Positions 62,840 through 64,000 of a DNA stretch of 64,000 nt are shown here, piece by piece. Position 1 is the first letter of the stretch; every line of letters begins with the position of its first letter. A program made the translations under genes and the position numbers. The notes under the pieces were generated by a model that saw only the letters and a list, made by a program, of their open reading frames with translations, was not told the origin of the DNA and did no database searches. Location: the NCBI GenBank assembly GCA_023436205.1, contig JAEZKC010000105.1, forward strand, positions 1 to 64,000, in the 5' to 3' direction. The DNA is from Fibrobacterota bacterium (GTDB taxonomy: Bacteria; Fibrobacterota; Chitinivibrionia; Chitinivibrionales; Chitinispirillaceae).

Positions 62840-64000
62840 ATGCATTGTTCAGGAAGAATAGTACTTGTCGTTATGTTTTCTCTAGCGATTCAATCGTTTT
62901 CTGCAAACCCGGATTCTCTTCAAAACAGCCCACCGCGCCTTCTGAACGAACCCTTAATTGAAGCCAGTCCCGCGCTGCTTAAAAGAGGATTATGGGGATC
63001 TGCAACAGTAGAAGTTGCGATAGACACCAGCGGTAAGGTTGATTCCTGCCATGTTTTATCGGAGCATCCGCGTTTCGCTAATTTCATCAAACAGAAGGTG
63101 AATGAGGCCCAATTCCAACCTGCGATTGAGAACGGCGAACCCGAGTCATGCATAGCTACATTTGACATAAACATCCCTTTTGACTCATTACTGGAGCAGT
63201 GCCTGCGTCTACCACCCACTATTTCCGGGATTGTTTTGGACAGTGTACAGTCGATGCCAATTAATAATGCACGTATACTCCTTACCTACACTGATACGAC
63301 TATGGACAGTGCTGTTGCAATCGGATTCAATCACTATCTTGCTTTAGTTGCACATGACTACCAGTTTCTCATATACACAAATCAGCTCACTACTACTACT
63401 GATTCACTAGGCGCATTCTCTTTCAAGCTTCTTCCATTCGGTAAAATGGTTTTGTCTATACAGTGTGCCGGATACAAAGCTCGAAAGTACAAAGTATGTG
63501 TTAAAGATAGCACTCTTTTCTTGAAGTATCATCTTACTTTATCCGATGAGTTAAGGGATAACAATGGTTTCGAGGTTACGGTTTATGGGAATCCTCCCCT
63601 TGATCAGAGAAAGGTAATCATCTCAGAGGAGGAGAACAAAACTGGATTTTCCCCATTTCTCAGTACTGTGATAAAAGCCAAAGCTGAAGTACGACAGGTT
63701 CCCGAGGGGCCTTCAAAGATGCTCGTGAGGTCCGGCAGCCCCTATGACAACAGATATGTTATAGCCGGCGTATCCATGTTGGCTCCCTTTCACTTCGGAG
63801 GACATCCTTATGCAGATATAGATGGGCTGATGATATCAGCGCTTCGAAATGTGGAAGTCACTCTGAACGGGGTTTCAGGAATTAGAGAGAACACCAGCGG
63901 ATGCATTGTGAAAGCAGATCCGGGAAAAATCACTTACGATCACAGCGAAAACAGGGGTCTTTATTTCAAGGGTGATTTCAGCAGTTTGGGACTGGACTTT
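62840..64000 (+). CDS. TonB-C / carboxypeptidase-regulatory / TonB-receptor-plug fusion (partial, runs off the window)
   Basis: 387 codons without a stop, starting at ATG 62840. A signal peptide (IVLVVMFSLAIQSFS) is followed by a TonB C-terminal-like domain (about 45-125: GSATVEVAIDTSGKVDSCHV ... KQKVNEAQFQPAIENG), a carboxypeptidase-regulatory-like domain (about 133-235: PTISGIVLDSVQ ... GAFSFKLLPFGKM), and the start of a plug domain (about 275-387: SKMLVRSGSPYDNRYVIAGV ... APFHFGGHPY). Plug domains of this kind precede a TonB-dependent barrel, which would lie beyond the window. The opposite-strand open frame at 62920-63219 is spurious. Confidence 0.85.
   Translation, partial: MHCSGRIVLVVMFSLAIQSFSANPDSLQNSPPRLLNEPLIEASPALLKRGLWGSATVEVAIDTSGKVDSCHVLSEHPRFANFIKQKVNEAQFQPAIENGEPESCIATFDINIPFDSLLEQCLRLPPTISGIVLDSVQSMPINNARILLTYTDTTMDSAVAIGFNHYLALVAHDYQFLIYTNQLTTTTDSLGAFSFKLLPFGKMVLSIQCAGYKARKYKVCVKDSTLFLKYHLTLSDELRDNNGFEVTVYGNPPLDQRKVIISEEENKTGFSPFLSTVIKAKAEVRQVPEGPSKMLVRSGSPYDNRYVIAGVSMLAPFHFGGHPYADIDGLMISALRNVEVTLNGVSGIRENTSGCIVKADPGKITYDHSENRGLYFKGDFSSLGLDF

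Noticed and set aside
62920..63219. A 99-codon gene on the minus strand
   Set aside because: It is the shadow of the long plus-strand frame that starts at 62840 and encodes recognisable domains.
1..64000. tRNA or rRNA genes
   Set aside because: I looked in the longer gaps for cloverleaf-type arms and GGTTCGA-like T loops and saw none that I could support.

Overview
The window looks like chromosomal DNA of a free-living, polysaccharide-degrading Gram-negative bacterium of the Fibrobacterota/FCB type. This is an inference from gene content. Two multidomain cellulases (GH9 and GH5) end in tails that resemble type IX secretion sorting domains. Outer-membrane polysaccharide export proteins (Wza-like, Wzi-like), a TonB-dependent-receptor-like protein and many signal peptides point to a double membrane. 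No rRNA, tRNA, CRISPR array or complete insertion sequence was recognised.

Layout. 0-9 kb: an esterase, a putative outer-membrane barrel protein, GH9 cellulase, a HAD phosphatase and GH5 cellulase. 8.9-14.8 kb: a cell-wall module on the minus strand (VWA + peptidoglycan-binding protein, L,D-transpeptidase, histidine kinase, PhoB-type regulator) behind four contiguous 11-bp direct repeats, with an M23 peptidase gene upstream. 14.9-26 kb: an exopolysaccharide locus (wza-like, wzc-like tyrosine kinase, asnB, an unknown membrane protein, a sigma-54 activator), a receiver-only protein and a two-domain glycosyltransferase. Sigma-54 promoter matches precede both wza and the receiver gene. 26-32.8 kb: a toxin-antitoxin island with intact MNT/HEPN and VapBC-type pairs, degraded MNT and hicAB copies, an orphan radical-SAM-like protein, and four same-direction copies of a long structured intergenic repeat.

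32.9-54 kb: a Wzx/Wzy-type surface polysaccharide locus. Its core (34.05-44.43 kb: wzz, wzx, CDP-glycerol genes, an Asn-synthase-like enzyme, glycosyltransferases, wzy, wecB) is visibly AT-rich. It is flanked by GC-richer tviB, a WbuB-like transferase, glmS, wecA and wzi, as in a replaceable O-antigen or capsule cassette. The glmS copy lacks its ATG and part of its glutaminase domain. Three more toxin-antitoxin-like loci and an Rpn-family nuclease lie between glmS and wecA.

54-62.5 kb: mostly small secreted proteins on the minus strand, including a duplicated gene pair, downstream of a large M23/SH3 peptidase-like gene split by a frameshift. This could be a peptidoglycan-targeting effector with duplicated immunity genes, which is a hypothesis. 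62.84 kb to the end: the start of a gene running off the window, which fuses a TonB C-terminal-like domain, a carboxypeptidase-regulatory-like domain and a TonB-receptor plug-like domain.
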